Source of the DNA: Ignavibacteriales bacterium
Lineage (GTDB): Bacteria > Bacteroidota > Ignavibacteria > UBA10030 > UBA8401
Assembly (NCBI GenBank): GCA_026390635.1
Contig: JAPLFO010000149.1
Location: 16,855 to 80,854, forward strand
Direction: 5' to 3'
DNA: 64,000 nucleotides
Positions within the stretch are counted from its first letter, which is position 1; the number at the start of each line of letters is the position of its first letter. Shown here one piece after another: positions 10,011-19,778 of this stretch. The translations under genes and the position numbers were made by a program. The notes under the pieces were generated by a model. That model did no database searches. It was not told the origin of the DNA and saw nothing but the letters and a program-made list of their open reading frames with translations.

Positions 10011-10200
10011 GCCAGAAAAACCCAGTCGAGAGATCGGTTTTTTTGTTTAGTGCTGGTTGTAGGCTGAGGCCTCACGATGAAATCGAGACGACGAAGTCCC
10101 GCAGTTTTTTTGCGGGATTCGATCCCTGTCGCAGCGAAGCGGAAATCCCGTTACGGGACCCGTGGAGGCAAAAATCCCGATCAGCAATGATCGGGATTTT
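9992..10200. repeat. Dispersed multi-hairpin repeat, copy 2
   Basis: Shares exact 32-nt block and colinear hairpins with 2134-2320; ends in AAAATCCCGATCA-GCAA-TGATCGGGATTTT. Confidence 0.75.
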
Positions 10201-10337
10201 CCGTAATAGAGAAATTCGAGCTAACAATCGATCTTTCCCCCCGGTATAGTCTGCACTACGATGCAGTCACGCTCGGTTGATTCACATTATTCCACGCATA
10301 GGCAGGTTTTTTTTCAACTTCCGACGTTACAGCAGTA

Positions 10338-11216
10338 TTACGAGTTCATAGCCTTTCGATTTCGATCTTCTTCAATGCCCGTCTTGAACTGTTTTAATGA
10401 TTGAAATACAAATTCAGGCATCTGTTCATCATACGAGCGGTCACCAACCATATCGGCTAAGAGCCGCAACGCGGATTCTCTTGCCAACTCTTCATTGAGA
10501 ATGTTGATGATCCTCACAAGCGTAGTTTCTGTGCAGATATCTCCGGCATCTCTGCCAAGAAGTCGTGCACTCACAAGATCGTAGTCAAGTTTTGCCGCAA
10601 ATAGATCATCATCCGAAGTGTAAAACCGATCTTCATTACCGGCATCGATGTACTTTGTGAGAATATATCGAAGGTCCACCGCATCCTTCTTTCGCTCCGG
10701 ATAAGCATCTTTCCACGAACACAGCTTCATCACTGCCAGCGCAGCCGGTGTACAAACCTTCACAACAACTTCCGGTTCGACGGATACGCGAACGGCGATT
10801 GAACTTTGGAGCGCCTCTTCGAATCCATCGGTCCTCATCAATACATCGGAGGTTGGAGGCCAGGCAATAATGCCAACGGGATTCTCCAGCGGTCCAAAGG
10901 GAACGATATCAACGATGGTGCCGGAGACATAAAGCCGTTGCTTCTTCTTGCTGTCCTTATCATACGATTTCAGATCGACAAGGTCATTGACAACGGTCTC
11001 GAACTGTTCCCATGTTTCAATGCGAATGCCCAGATCAATATCGAGCGACGCACGCCGTGTCGGGATGTTATGGATCGCGCTGAAAACAATGTCACGGGCA
11101 GTGGCACCGACGACCAAGAACGATATTCTATGCCTGCTTGTGATCTCTGCCAGATCTGTAAGAACTTTTACGACGGCAGGTTCAACTCTATTTGAAATGT
11201 CTTTTAAGTATGTCAT
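10338..11216 (-). CDS. Nucleotidyltransferase, AbiEii/AbiGii-type toxin
   Basis: HRISFLVVGATARDIVFSAIHNIPTRRASLDIDLGIRIETWEQF nucleotidyltransferase motif; overlaps upstream AbiEi-like ORF by 29 nt. Confidence 0.85.
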   Translation of the reverse strand: MTYLKDISNRVEPAVVKVLTDLAEITSRHRISFLVVGATARDIVFSAIHNIPTRRASLDIDLGIRIETWEQFETVVNDLVDLKSYDKDSKKKQRLYVSGTIVDIVPFGPLENPVGIIAWPPTSDVLMRTDGFEEALQSSIAVRVSVEPEVVVKVCTPAALAVMKLCSWKDAYPERKKDAVDLRYILTKYIDAGNEDRFYTSDDDLFAAKLDYDLVSARLLGRDAGDICTETTLVRIINILNEELARESALRLLADMVGDRSYDEQMPEFVFQSLKQFKTGIEEDRNRKAMNS

Positions 11217-12225
11217 TGATCAATTCTGCCGCTTCAAGTGCGCGGGTATCCCCTATGGCCAATAGATCAGCGTAAACAAGTAATGGATGGACGGTTGCTG
11301 TATCTTCATCTTCAGCAGTAAAGTTCCAGAACTGCTCTCGCAATTCAATCGCTCCCTTATCATCTTTTCGAAGCCTTAGCGTCTTCATGAGGTCATCGAC
11401 CGGTTGACGCATGAAGATTGTAATCACTTCGGGTTTCAAGTAGTTGGTAAGCTTGTTGGCAGCAACTTCGCCGCCCCAGTACGCACCCAAAGCCCTGATG
11501 TCTGTATCTCTCCAGAAGAGTTCACGTGCAGCAGTGTACCGCCCGCGAAATGTTTTCGCCCTGTATTTCATCACGTACGCATTCGCCCATTTGTCGGCAA
11601 GCTCCTGCTTCTGCACCAAGGTTCGGCCACGGTCAGCAAGTTCGATCAGATAGTTCTTCCGCGTCAGATCCCTCATTACGGCCACAACAGTTCCGAGAGC
11701 AACTTCTGCCGCTTCTGCAATTTCCCGGTATGTGCATTTTACAAGATTTTCTTTACAGAGAAGCGCAAACACGACTCGAATACCGGCTGCGCCAAAAATA
11801 TTTTCCGTCTCCGCCTCATTCTGGCCCGGCAGATCTGTTCCGGCTTTGTTGCCGTACATGAATATGTAGATTGGGGGTCTGTTGATATATGCATTCCCGG
11901 CCATATCTATAAACTGGATATGCCTGTCTCGCATAATTTTGGCGAGCGTGGGAGTCACATGTTTTGTGATAAGAAGATTCGTCTCGGGATTTTTATTGTT
12001 CTGTGCAGCAACTTTCGCGATTGTGAATTCATTGATCGTGAGTTTGATTTCCACGTTGAAGAGCGGAGCATTGATATCGTCCCTCACCCGCAACGTCCCA
12101 TCAGTGGTCACGTCGCGAAGAAATACATTACCATGCGCATAGACAGCTCTGAGACAGGTTTCCTTCTCCAAGACATTCAATACCTGATTGACCAGCTCAG
12201 CTTCGTTTTGTGCTTTATTTTTCAT
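11188..12225 (-). CDS. AbiEi-family antitoxin / transcriptional regulator (COG4861-like)
   Basis: FNVEIKLT...NLLITKHVTPTLAKIMRDRHIQFIDMAGNAYI followed by winged-helix-like TYREIAEAAEVALGTVVAVMRDLTRKNYL; operonic with AbiEii-like gene. Confidence 0.8.
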   Translation of the reverse strand: MKNKAQNEAELVNQVLNVLEKETCLRAVYAHGNVFLRDVTTDGTLRVRDDINAPLFNVEIKLTINEFTIAKVAAQNNKNPETNLLITKHVTPTLAKIMRDRHIQFIDMAGNAYINRPPIYIFMYGNKAGTDLPGQNEAETENIFGAAGIRVVFALLCKENLVKCTYREIAEAAEVALGTVVAVMRDLTRKNYLIELADRGRTLVQKQELADKWANAYVMKYRAKTFRGRYTAARELFWRDTDIRALGAYWGGEVAANKLTNYLKPEVITIFMRQPVDDLMKTLRLRKDDKGAIELREQFWNFTAEDEDTATVHPLLVYADLLAIGDTRALEAAELINDILKRHFK

Positions 12226-12244
12226 AACTGTTCAAATATTTAGC

Positions 12245-12265
12245 ATGTTCATTTATATTGAACAT
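12245..12265. promoter_or_regulatory. Palindromic operator candidate 1 for the TA module
   Basis: ATGTTCA-TTTATAT-TGAACAT, centred about 30 bp upstream of the antitoxin start. Confidence 0.7.
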
Positions 12266-12320
12266 ACAATATTTATGAACACATGTCAAGTTCCGGGCAG
12301 GAAATTGTTCGTAAATCTGC

Positions 12321-12343
12321 ATTGTTCATATATATTGAACAAT
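12321..12343. promoter_or_regulatory. Palindromic operator candidate 2 for the TA module
   Basis: ATTGTTCA-TATATAT-TGAACAAT, perfect 8-bp arms. Confidence 0.7.
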
Positions 12344-12633
12344 GAAACAATTTGAACGGTGAACGCTGAAATCATTGAACATTGACGAAAACAACTCCTC
12401 CCGGCTCTGTTTCAGCATTTGTATCCCCAAAGCGGACACACGAATTTCCCTAATTACGCCATTTTCTCTCTTCGATCAAACATCGACGGTTGAAGATTGG
12501 AACCGCACATATTTGTGGTTCCATCCAGCAGAGCCGGTAGCAAGTTTGATTCCACGGTTTCCATTGGCCTACCGATAGCGTTGGCAGGCGGATTGCCCTA
12601 TCAAAGTGAAGATCCCGTTTGAGATCCACGGAG

Positions 12634-12667
12634 CAAAAAATCCCGATCAGCAATGATCGGGATTTTT
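12634..12667. terminator. Bidirectional terminator hairpin, repeat of 10169-10200
   Basis: CAAAAAATCCCGATCAGCAATGATCGGGATTTTT; same hairpin at 10169-10200. Confidence 0.75.
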
Positions 12668-12709
12668 CATTTCACAAAAACCGCTGCGGCAGCCGTTGAC
12701 GGACGCGTG

Positions 12710-13363
12710 TTATTCGCTGCCACCCTGCAATTCCTTCTGCATTCTTCGGATGTCTTGCAGGATCGGCCCTTTGGATTTCTTCCATTCGCGCTTCGAGACG
12801 AAATAGCCGAACAGATAGACCATGGCGACGAAGCCGAAACTGGTTAAAATCCCCGCCAATGCGTTGTGGATGTCAAAGTATCTCCTGAAGACATCGATAA
12901 TATACGGTGAAGCCGCCGAGGCCAGCAGTGATGTTACCACCAGAGACATCACGAAATACGGCGCCGACATAAATTGATACCGCGCAGCGGCTCTGTGGAG
13001 AAAGAGAGTCACCGGCGCAGCATAATCGATCGTGCCGAGTTTTTTTATCTGCAGATGCAGACCTATCGCAAGCCCCAAAAAGATCAGCATGATCAAAGCC
13101 TTGAGCGGAAAAGTGTTGTCAATGTGGTGAGAAGGATCTATCATTGCAATGGCCGCTACAACAAAAGAAAACAGCCAGAGTCCAGCAGCGATCCGCCAGA
13201 GGGGCGTCGCTTTTTTGAGAAGTTTCAATTGTTTGGCGTCCTCGGCTTTGAGTACTTCAATCAGGTTGTCAACGGTACTGTCAATGCTATTCATCGCTTC
13301 CTCCTGTTTTGCCTGTGGAGCCTTGATGGCATATCGATGTTCCTTCAGATCTTCAAGTTTCAT
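12710..13363 (-). CDS. Membrane protein, about 4 TM, operonic with ECF sigma factor
   Basis: Hydrophobic segments WRIAAGLWLFSFVVAAIAMI, LIMLIFLGLAIGL, FVMSLVVTSLLASAA, GILTSFGFVAMVYLFGYFV; start overlaps sigma gene end. Confidence 0.7.
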   Translation of the reverse strand: MKLEDLKEHRYAIKAPQAKQEEAMNSIDSTVDNLIEVLKAEDAKQLKLLKKATPLWRIAAGLWLFSFVVAAIAMIDPSHHIDNTFPLKALIMLIFLGLAIGLHLQIKKLGTIDYAAPVTLFLHRAAARYQFMSAPYFVMSLVVTSLLASAASPYIIDVFRRYFDIHNALAGILTSFGFVAMVYLFGYFVSKREWKKSKGPILQDIRRMQKELQGGSE

Positions 13364-13877
13364 TGCCGTTCTCCTCCATCATCTCTTTCAATGCTTTTCG
13401 GATCCGATGAAGCTTTACCCGGATGTTCACCTCCGAAATGCCAAGGATGTCCGCACTTTGTTTCGATCCCACATCTTCCAGATAGAGAGAAATTAACGCT
13501 CGATCGACAGGCGACAGGATATTGATGCAGCGATACAATTGATCAAGCGAACGCATTTCCTCTTCTGCTTCCTCATGATTCGCTTCCGGAATCAGATCAA
13601 TAGTAGCTGAAGCTTCCAGGTCAATGTGTTTCTTCCGGCGTTGTTCCGTTCGCAGGTGACTGAGGCAGGTATTGACCGTGATTCGATAGATCCAGGTGCT
13701 GATGGCGGATTGGGACCGAAAAGTATCAAAACTCTTCCAGATATTGATGAGGATTTCCTGGTAGACATCGTTCCGCTCATCCTTGTCATGAACATATCCG
13801 CAGCATATCCGGAATATCCGGTCGCTGTTCGATTTGATGATTTCTCTATAACGGGTTTCTTTTTCCATCAATCTCAT
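13353..13877 (-). CDS. RNA polymerase ECF-type sigma factor
   Basis: YVHDKDERNDVYQEILINIWKSFDTFRSQSAISTWIYRITVNTCLSHLR and sigma-4 region LEDVGSKQSADILGISEVNIRVKLHRIRKALKE. Confidence 0.9.
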   Translation of the reverse strand: MRLMEKETRYREIIKSNSDRIFRICCGYVHDKDERNDVYQEILINIWKSFDTFRSQSAISTWIYRITVNTCLSHLRTEQRRKKHIDLEASATIDLIPEANHEEAEEEMRSLDQLYRCINILSPVDRALISLYLEDVGSKQSADILGISEVNIRVKLHRIRKALKEMMEENGNET

Positions 13878-14255
13878 CCTTCATATCTTAGATGACGGAA
13901 GGACAGATTTGTTACAAAAAAGATGATAGCAAATCGCCCCGAATTGCCGCATAATGGTTAATGTAGTCTATACGATCGGCACTGGCAAGAGGGAGACTCA
14001 TAGACCGTGGGTTCCCGCTTGAGAATCTCAGATGGCCCCCTTCCTACTGCTTCTATCCCAAACCATTCGCTACGGATGCTGCTCCGGTATTCCAAATCCT
14101 GTGTCTTTCGTTCTGTCCTTTCCCTTCGGATAGATGATGATTCAGCCGGAATTATTGAAACAGATATTGGAATTTCTTCATTTACTTCTTTACCATAGAA
14201 TGCTTATTTTCATAATCCTCCAATAGATCCCGAATTTCTTATCGGAGAAGCCGCA

Positions 14256-15773
14256 ATGCCACAAGCCGTCGGATTTGATAATGCACGCTACCTTAAGGAA
14301 CAGACTCAACCGATCCTTGACCGGGTACAACAGTTAGACAATAAACTGTATCTCGAATTCGGAGGGAAATTGTTGTTTGATTTTCATGCGGCGCGCGTGC
14401 TTCCCGGATATGATCCGAATGTGAAAATGCTGCTCCTGCAACAGTTGCGAGATAAATCCGAGATCATTCTCTGTATCTACGCAGGCGACATCGAACGGAA
14501 GAAGATCCGGGGAGATTTCGGCATCACCTATGATGCAGATGCCCTCAAACTGATCGACGACCTGCGCCAATGGAATATCAATGTCGCCTCTGTCGTCATC
14601 ACGCGATATGATAATCAGCCGTCGGCCGGCGCATTTAAGAACAAACTGGAACGATCGGGTATGCGCGTCTACACACACCGTGCAACAGAGGGATATCCGA
14701 TGGATGTCGACACGATCGTGAGCGACAAGGGATATGGGGCAAACGAGTATATCGAGACGACCAAACCGATTGTTGTGGTCACCGGACCCGGACCCGGCAG
14801 CGGAAAACTGGCCACCTGTCTTTCCCAACTCTACCATGAGCACCGGCAGGGAATCCGCGCAGGATACGCAAAATTTGAAACATTCCCCATCTGGGATCTG
14901 CCGTTGAAACATCCGGTCAACATCGCGTATGAAGCGGCAACCGCGGACATCAGTGATTTCAACATGATCGATTCGTTCCATCTCGAAGCATATAATCAAC
15001 GATCTGTCAACTATAACCGCGATATGGAAGCTTTTCCTCTTCTGCGGCGGATCATCGAGAAAATCACCGGGGCAGCATCATTCTACCAATCCCCAACCGA
15101 TATGGGAGTCAACCGGGCCAGCACAGGGATCGTCGATGATGAAGCGATCCGCGAAGCGGCTCATCAGGAGATCATCCGCCGCTATTTCCGGTATTCATGT
15201 GAGTATGCTGCCGGATTTGCAGAAAAAGCAACTGTGGATCGAGTAACGCTCCTGCTCGATGAGCTTCATCTCAATGTCGAAGACCGGATCGTTGTCCGGC
15301 ATGCCCGTATGGCTGCGAAAGAATGTGAAAAAAAACAAAATGGGAACGAAGGAATTTTTTGCGGAGCAGCGCTTGAACTCAAGGACGGAACGATCATCAC
15401 CGGAATGAATTCTCCGTTGATGCATGCCTCCTCTGCGCTGGTGTTGAATGCCATAAAGCGTCTCAGCGCAATTCCCGACGACAGGCATCTCCTTCCCCCG
15501 AACATCATCGATTCAATCAGCCATTTGAAAAGGGATGTGCTCCGCGGAAAAATGATGAGTCTCGATTTGGAGGAAACGCTTATTGCTCTCAGTATCGGTG
15601 CAGCAAACGATGCCTCGTTACAGATGGTCCTCGCAAAACTCAAATATCTGCGGGGATGTGAAGTGCACATGACTCATATCCCGACACCGGGTGATGAAGC
15701 CGGACTCCGGAAACTCGGCGTCAACCTCACCACCGACCCGGACTTCTCGACAAAACGCCTATTCATCTCCTGA
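14256..15773 (+). CDS. DUF1846 domain-containing protein
   Basis: GFDNARYLKEQTQPILDRV...LYLEFGGKLLFDFHAARVLPGYDPNVKMLLL...VVVTGPGPGSGKLATCLSQLYHE characteristic of the family. Confidence 0.9.
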   Translation: MPQAVGFDNARYLKEQTQPILDRVQQLDNKLYLEFGGKLLFDFHAARVLPGYDPNVKMLLLQQLRDKSEIILCIYAGDIERKKIRGDFGITYDADALKLIDDLRQWNINVASVVITRYDNQPSAGAFKNKLERSGMRVYTHRATEGYPMDVDTIVSDKGYGANEYIETTKPIVVVTGPGPGSGKLATCLSQLYHEHRQGIRAGYAKFETFPIWDLPLKHPVNIAYEAATADISDFNMIDSFHLEAYNQRSVNYNRDMEAFPLLRRIIEKITGAASFYQSPTDMGVNRASTGIVDDEAIREAAHQEIIRRYFRYSCEYAAGFAEKATVDRVTLLLDELHLNVEDRIVVRHARMAAKECEKKQNGNEGIFCGAALELKDGTIITGMNSPLMHASSALVLNAIKRLSAIPDDRHLLPPNIIDSISHLKRDVLRGKMMSLDLEETLIALSIGAANDASLQMVLAKLKYLRGCEVHMTHIPTPGDEAGLRKLGVNLTTDPDFSTKRLFIS

Positions 15774-15856
15774 TCACCCGTTATGGGAAAAATCCGCCGA
15801 ACAATAGGGTTACCAACATTCTAATGTATTCGTGCCTCTTTCGCAGCCCCAAACAA

Positions 15857-15885
15857 AAATCCCCAAGATACTTGGGGATTTTGCT
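15857..15885. terminator. Rho-independent terminator
   Basis: AAAAATCCCCAAG-ATA-CTTGGGGATTTTG. Confidence 0.75.
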
Positions 15886-15941
15886 TTAATGCGTGTCTGT
15901 ACTCATATTCCGGCGTTTTGAATTCCTACTGCGAGAACGCT

Positions 15942-17072
15942 TTACTTCTTCTGCCAGCGATCATTCGCTTCCAGCACCGATCGCGGTCCGTCGCCATTGA
16001 GCCAGACTTTGGCGTCGGGATTATCTCGCAGCCAGGCATCCCAGAACGCTGTACTGAGTGCAAGGACAACGCGGTGATGATTCGGATTTCTCTTTTCAGC
16101 GTCGCCGGGGAGCGCCCGATCGGAGAACGCCGAATGTTCTGCCCGGTCAAGCACTAATTCATTTTTGCTGCCCGAAGGAAGTGCAGGAAATACCGCCATG
16201 CGGGATTCCGGATCTCCGCCTCCAACTAATCCGAAATCTTTTGTCCCGGTCATCAGCAGCCATGGAATCTTTACGGCACCGAAGGCTTGCTCGGCGCTCC
16301 CCCGTTTCGGACTGCTCGGACTGAACGCGATTGCCGCTGTAATTCTTGCATCGGTGAACGGTGCGGCACCCAACGGAGTCCTTTGTCCGCTCACAGCCTG
16401 AGTTGTTACCGCACCGAACGAATGTCCTGACATGCCGATCCGTTTCAAATTGAGCCGTCCGGATAAGAGATGGCCGGCGGCCTTGTTCCAGCTTTCCAGT
16501 TGATCGAGTACTACCGGAATGTCTTTCACGCGAAGAAGAAAATTTTTCAGATTTGCCGCATTCTGCATCGCCTTCATCCGCTCAGCTCGAGGCTTATCCT
16601 GCCATACGGAAACGTCGCTCCCCGGATGTTGAAGGAACACAGCGACATATCCCCGCACGGCCCAGTGCTTCCCAAGATATGCGCTGCCCTCTCACGAACC
16701 TCCCAATCCATGGCTGAAAAGCACCACGGGCGCTGGAGCGTCATTTTTGCTGATGTAAACACGAATCGGAATTTCCCGATCTCTCCCATCGTCATTGACC
16801 GTAAGGTCGATGATTTCGACCTTTTCCGAATCTGATAGAATCATCGGGTCATAGGGATGCATTTGCGCAGAGAGTCGCACGGTCGAAGTTAGCAGTACGC
16901 CTGCAAGGAAAAAGAATGCCTGATAATGCACCCATATATTCCAGGCAGATGCCGTTCGCCTCCGGTAAAATATTAATCTGCAAGGACATAGTCTTACCGG
17001 CAAGACATCGTTCGCCGATTTCACAATCACTCTTTGATCTGCCGATGACAAGGTATGACCTCCCATTCTCAT
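15942..17072 (-). pseudogene. Alpha/beta hydrolase (chlorophyllase/PAF-acetylhydrolase-like) interrupted by an in-frame TGA
   Basis: Two in-frame ORFs: ...APAPVVLFSHGLGGS* and MRGYVAVFLQHPGSD...RIGMSGHSFGAVTTQAVSG; stop codon at 16692-16694 (minus strand TGA). Confidence 0.8.
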
Positions 17073-17463
17073 TTCAGCACTTGTTGTGTCTTGGTATGCG
17101 AACTTCCAATTAGCTGCTAATAACTCGCGTTACGCAAAACACATCCTTTGCAACTTCGGTGATTGTTTTTATGTCACTCCCAACGGAGATTGAAATCAAG
17201 AAGGTTCCTTCAATCTATAAACATTACATCCCTTCGGGATTTCTCCCAAAAAACAATCGGTAACACTAATTACTTCGCTGCTCGTGGTAAAAGCTCCGAA
17301 GGAGCGATATGATTATAACATAATCAAAATACTAAGATCAAACCCCGTGAGGGGTGACATGTAGATTCATTCTCTTTTGCATAACATCAGTTAATAAGTC
17401 TGCGGCGCTCGCTGGTGAATCCTCTGAAGCCCGGAACGGCGAATCCTGACTTCCGGATGCTGT

Positions 17464-18390
17464 TTACTCTGCGTCCGCCGGTGCATTGTCACCCGCAGAA
17501 AATCTGTATTGAATTCCGAGGGAGAAGTACCCTGAGGCATCCAGTTGTTTCGTTGCAAGAGTGGTTGTTCCGGATAGAATAGTCAGCGTTCGTCGCGAGA
17601 TCGAACCGATCTCAGTATTCAGCCCGAATGCATCCGACAGTTTTATTGCGCATCGTACTGCGATCTTTGCACCGGTTGTTCTCAATTGGAGATCGTTTGA
17701 TGACACCGCATAATCGCCATTGTTTGCGATTCGCATACGTTCCCCGGCCGCACTGATGTTCGCTTGCAGTGTAACGCTCTTGCCTGCCAGATATCGCAGC
17801 GAAAATGAAAATGGGAGAATGACCGTGCTCGACCAATCGTCGTTGATAGTCCACCGCAGCCCCACTATTGGCAGAAGCAGATCGCGTCCAAAAAGAGCAG
17901 AATAGTTCACTCCGTACATCAAATGAAGAGGGTCGGAGAGCCGATAGGTACCCATCGCCATAAGGCGAAACCGTATCGTTGGCGGCCCGCTAATAAGTTT
18001 ATCTTCCGACGTTCCCAGACTTCCGGAGATCAGGTACAGATTTTTCGATTCTCCAATGTAAGACCAGGATCCCCCCAGCCATGCCGTTGTGATAATGCGC
18101 GGTTCGGCTATGATTGAGAGTTCTGTCGTGTTCCTGCGCAGTGATCCCGTCAGAGCAATCTGCTGGAAGGATCTTTCATCTTCTGCCAAATTTATCGAAC
18201 GGTAGATCGGAACAACAGCGTTGATCCAGCTCCATCGCGATTCATACGTACCGCTGTCTGTCGCAAAGTTTGTCTGCGGAATTCGACCGAATGAAACTCC
18301 GATCATTCCGCTGAGCGGACTGTTGTCAAGTGATTCCTGTGCGAGAGAGGATGAAGTAATCAACAAAATGGCGGCAAGAACTCGGTTCAT
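17464..18390 (-). CDS. Secreted/outer-membrane beta-barrel-like protein
   Basis: Internal start at 18390 gives MNRVLAAILLITSSSLAQ signal peptide; alternating strand pattern and ending GYFSLGIQYRFSAGD. Extended track ORF begins at 18420, overlapping the upstream stop. Confidence 0.65.
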   Translation of the reverse strand: MNRVLAAILLITSSSLAQESLDNSPLSGMIGVSFGRIPQTNFATDSGTYESRWSWINAVVPIYRSINLAEDERSFQQIALTGSLRRNTTELSIIAEPRIITTAWLGGSWSYIGESKNLYLISGSLGTSEDKLISGPPTIRFRLMAMGTYRLSDPLHLMYGVNYSALFGRDLLLPIVGLRWTINDDWSSTVILPFSFSLRYLAGKSVTLQANISAAGERMRIANNGDYAVSSNDLQLRTTGAKIAVRCAIKLSDAFGLNTEIGSISRRTLTILSGTTTLATKQLDASGYFSLGIQYRFSAGDNAPADAE

Positions 18391-18416
18391 AATGAGACTC
18401 CGGAAAAGGTTAAATG

Positions 18417-19778
18417 TCATTTCACAACAATCATTCTCTTTGTCTGAACGAGGCCGGCGACGTCAAGCGTGTAGAGATAGATTCCGCTTGAAGTATGGTA
18501 CTGCTGAGCATTGAACTGAACTTGATACGTACCGGGTCCTTTGATTTCGTTGACGAGTGTAGCAATCTCTCTTCCCAGCATATCATGTACTTTCAACAGC
18601 GCATGTCCACTTGCCTCCAACCGATACTCAATCATTGTAGAAGGATTAAACGGATTGGGATAATTTTGAAACAACCCTGATCTTTCCGGAAGGTCACAGC
18701 TCGTCTGCGTGGCGGCGTGCGTTGCTGTTTCAATAACCTTCGCCAACCGTTCCCATATCTGAGTGTTCAATGTTGTCGGGACAAGTGAATTGTCCGGCGC
18801 ATCGCCCATTCGCACAAAGACGAGACCCAAACTTGGAACGACATTGATAAGTTGGCCGTTTTTTCCCAGCGCGGCGATCATATCCTTCGGTGCTGTCGGC
18901 GTCAGATATCCCGGAAACACTAATTGCATACCTGGAAGCATGTAGGTTGACTTTCCGTTCAACCACCAAAGGTATCCATAGGATGGATTGATGTTCTGGG
19001 ATGTGTTGACCATGGCATTGAAATAGGCAGTATCGTTCAACACAACGGCTGAGCCCCATACACCGCGATTAAGAATGAGAAGACCGAATCGCGCCATGCT
19101 GCGCGGTGTGGTATACAAGACGTTATTGTAATCATCGGAGCGGAGATACAGACCGTTCATTCCAATTTTGCTGCGAATCCGGGTCAGGTAGAACTGATTC
19201 AGAGACATTCCGGTGGATCGTTGGATGACCGAGTCAAGAAGAGTATAGGGGGCGTTATGATACGCCCACCGCGTTCCCGCATCGGCTTTGTACAGAAGAC
19301 ATGAACTGAGTGTACAGTCCTTATCAGGCACATCATCATCAAGACCTGCCGTCATCGTCAGTTGGTGTCGTACCGTGATGCGGCTTTCCTTCTCCGGCGA
19401 TTCGCTCGTCCATCCTTTTCCCAGCCATTTCGAAGAAGTATCGGAAAGAGAAAGGAAGCCCTCGCTCCGGGCAATACCGACAAGCACTGATGTCATTGTC
19501 TTTCCGGCGGATGCCCAATACCAGAGACTATCTTTTGTGAAAGTCCCGAAATATTTTTCAATGGCAATTTTCCCATCTTTCAAGATAAGAAATGCCCGAG
19601 TATGACTGCTATCCAGAAGGGAATACAGCGGATCGATGGCCGCGCTATTCCACCCGAAACGAGAGATCGAAACAGTATCCCACTGAGTACCGGTAGCGGG
19701 AGGGAAATAATACGTTTGCGCTGACAGGTATGAGCTGCAGAGGAAAGTAGAAAAGATACACAGAACCAATACTCTCAC
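18417..19778 (-). CDS. Serine hydrolase, beta-lactamase (class C/AmpC-like) family, with T9SS sorting domain
   Basis: WASAGKTMTSVLVGIA (SxxK), WAYHNAPYTLLDSVI (YxN); C-term GLFQNYPNPFNPSTMIEYRLEASG...SGIYLYTLDVAGLVQTKRMIVVK. Confidence 0.9.
   Translation of the reverse strand: MRVLVLCIFSTFLCSSYLSAQTYYFPPATGTQWDTVSISRFGWNSAAIDPLYSLLDSSHTRAFLILKDGKIAIEKYFGTFTKDSLWYWASAGKTMTSVLVGIARSEGFLSLSDTSSKWLGKGWTSESPEKESRITVRHQLTMTAGLDDDVPDKDCTLSSCLLYKADAGTRWAYHNAPYTLLDSVIQRSTGMSLNQFYLTRIRSKIGMNGLYLRSDDYNNVLYTTPRSMARFGLLILNRGVWGSAVVLNDTAYFNAMVNTSQNINPSYGYLWWLNGKSTYMLPGMQLVFPGYLTPTAPKDMIAALGKNGQLINVVPSLGLVFVRMGDAPDNSLVPTTLNTQIWERLAKVIETATHAATQTSCDLPERSGLFQNYPNPFNPSTMIEYRLEASGHALLKVHDMLGREIATLVNEIKGPGTYQVQFNAQQYHTSSGIYLYTLDVAGLVQTKRMIVVK

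Noticed and set aside
11404-12243. 279-aa plus-strand ORF
   Set aside because: Antisense of the AbiEi-like antitoxin; the minus strand has recognisable motifs and coupling to the toxin.
16692-16694. In-frame TGA as a selenocysteine codon
   Set aside because: Position is in a hydrolase loop where Sec/Cys is not expected and no obvious SECIS-like hairpin was recognised; nonsense mutation or error is simpler.
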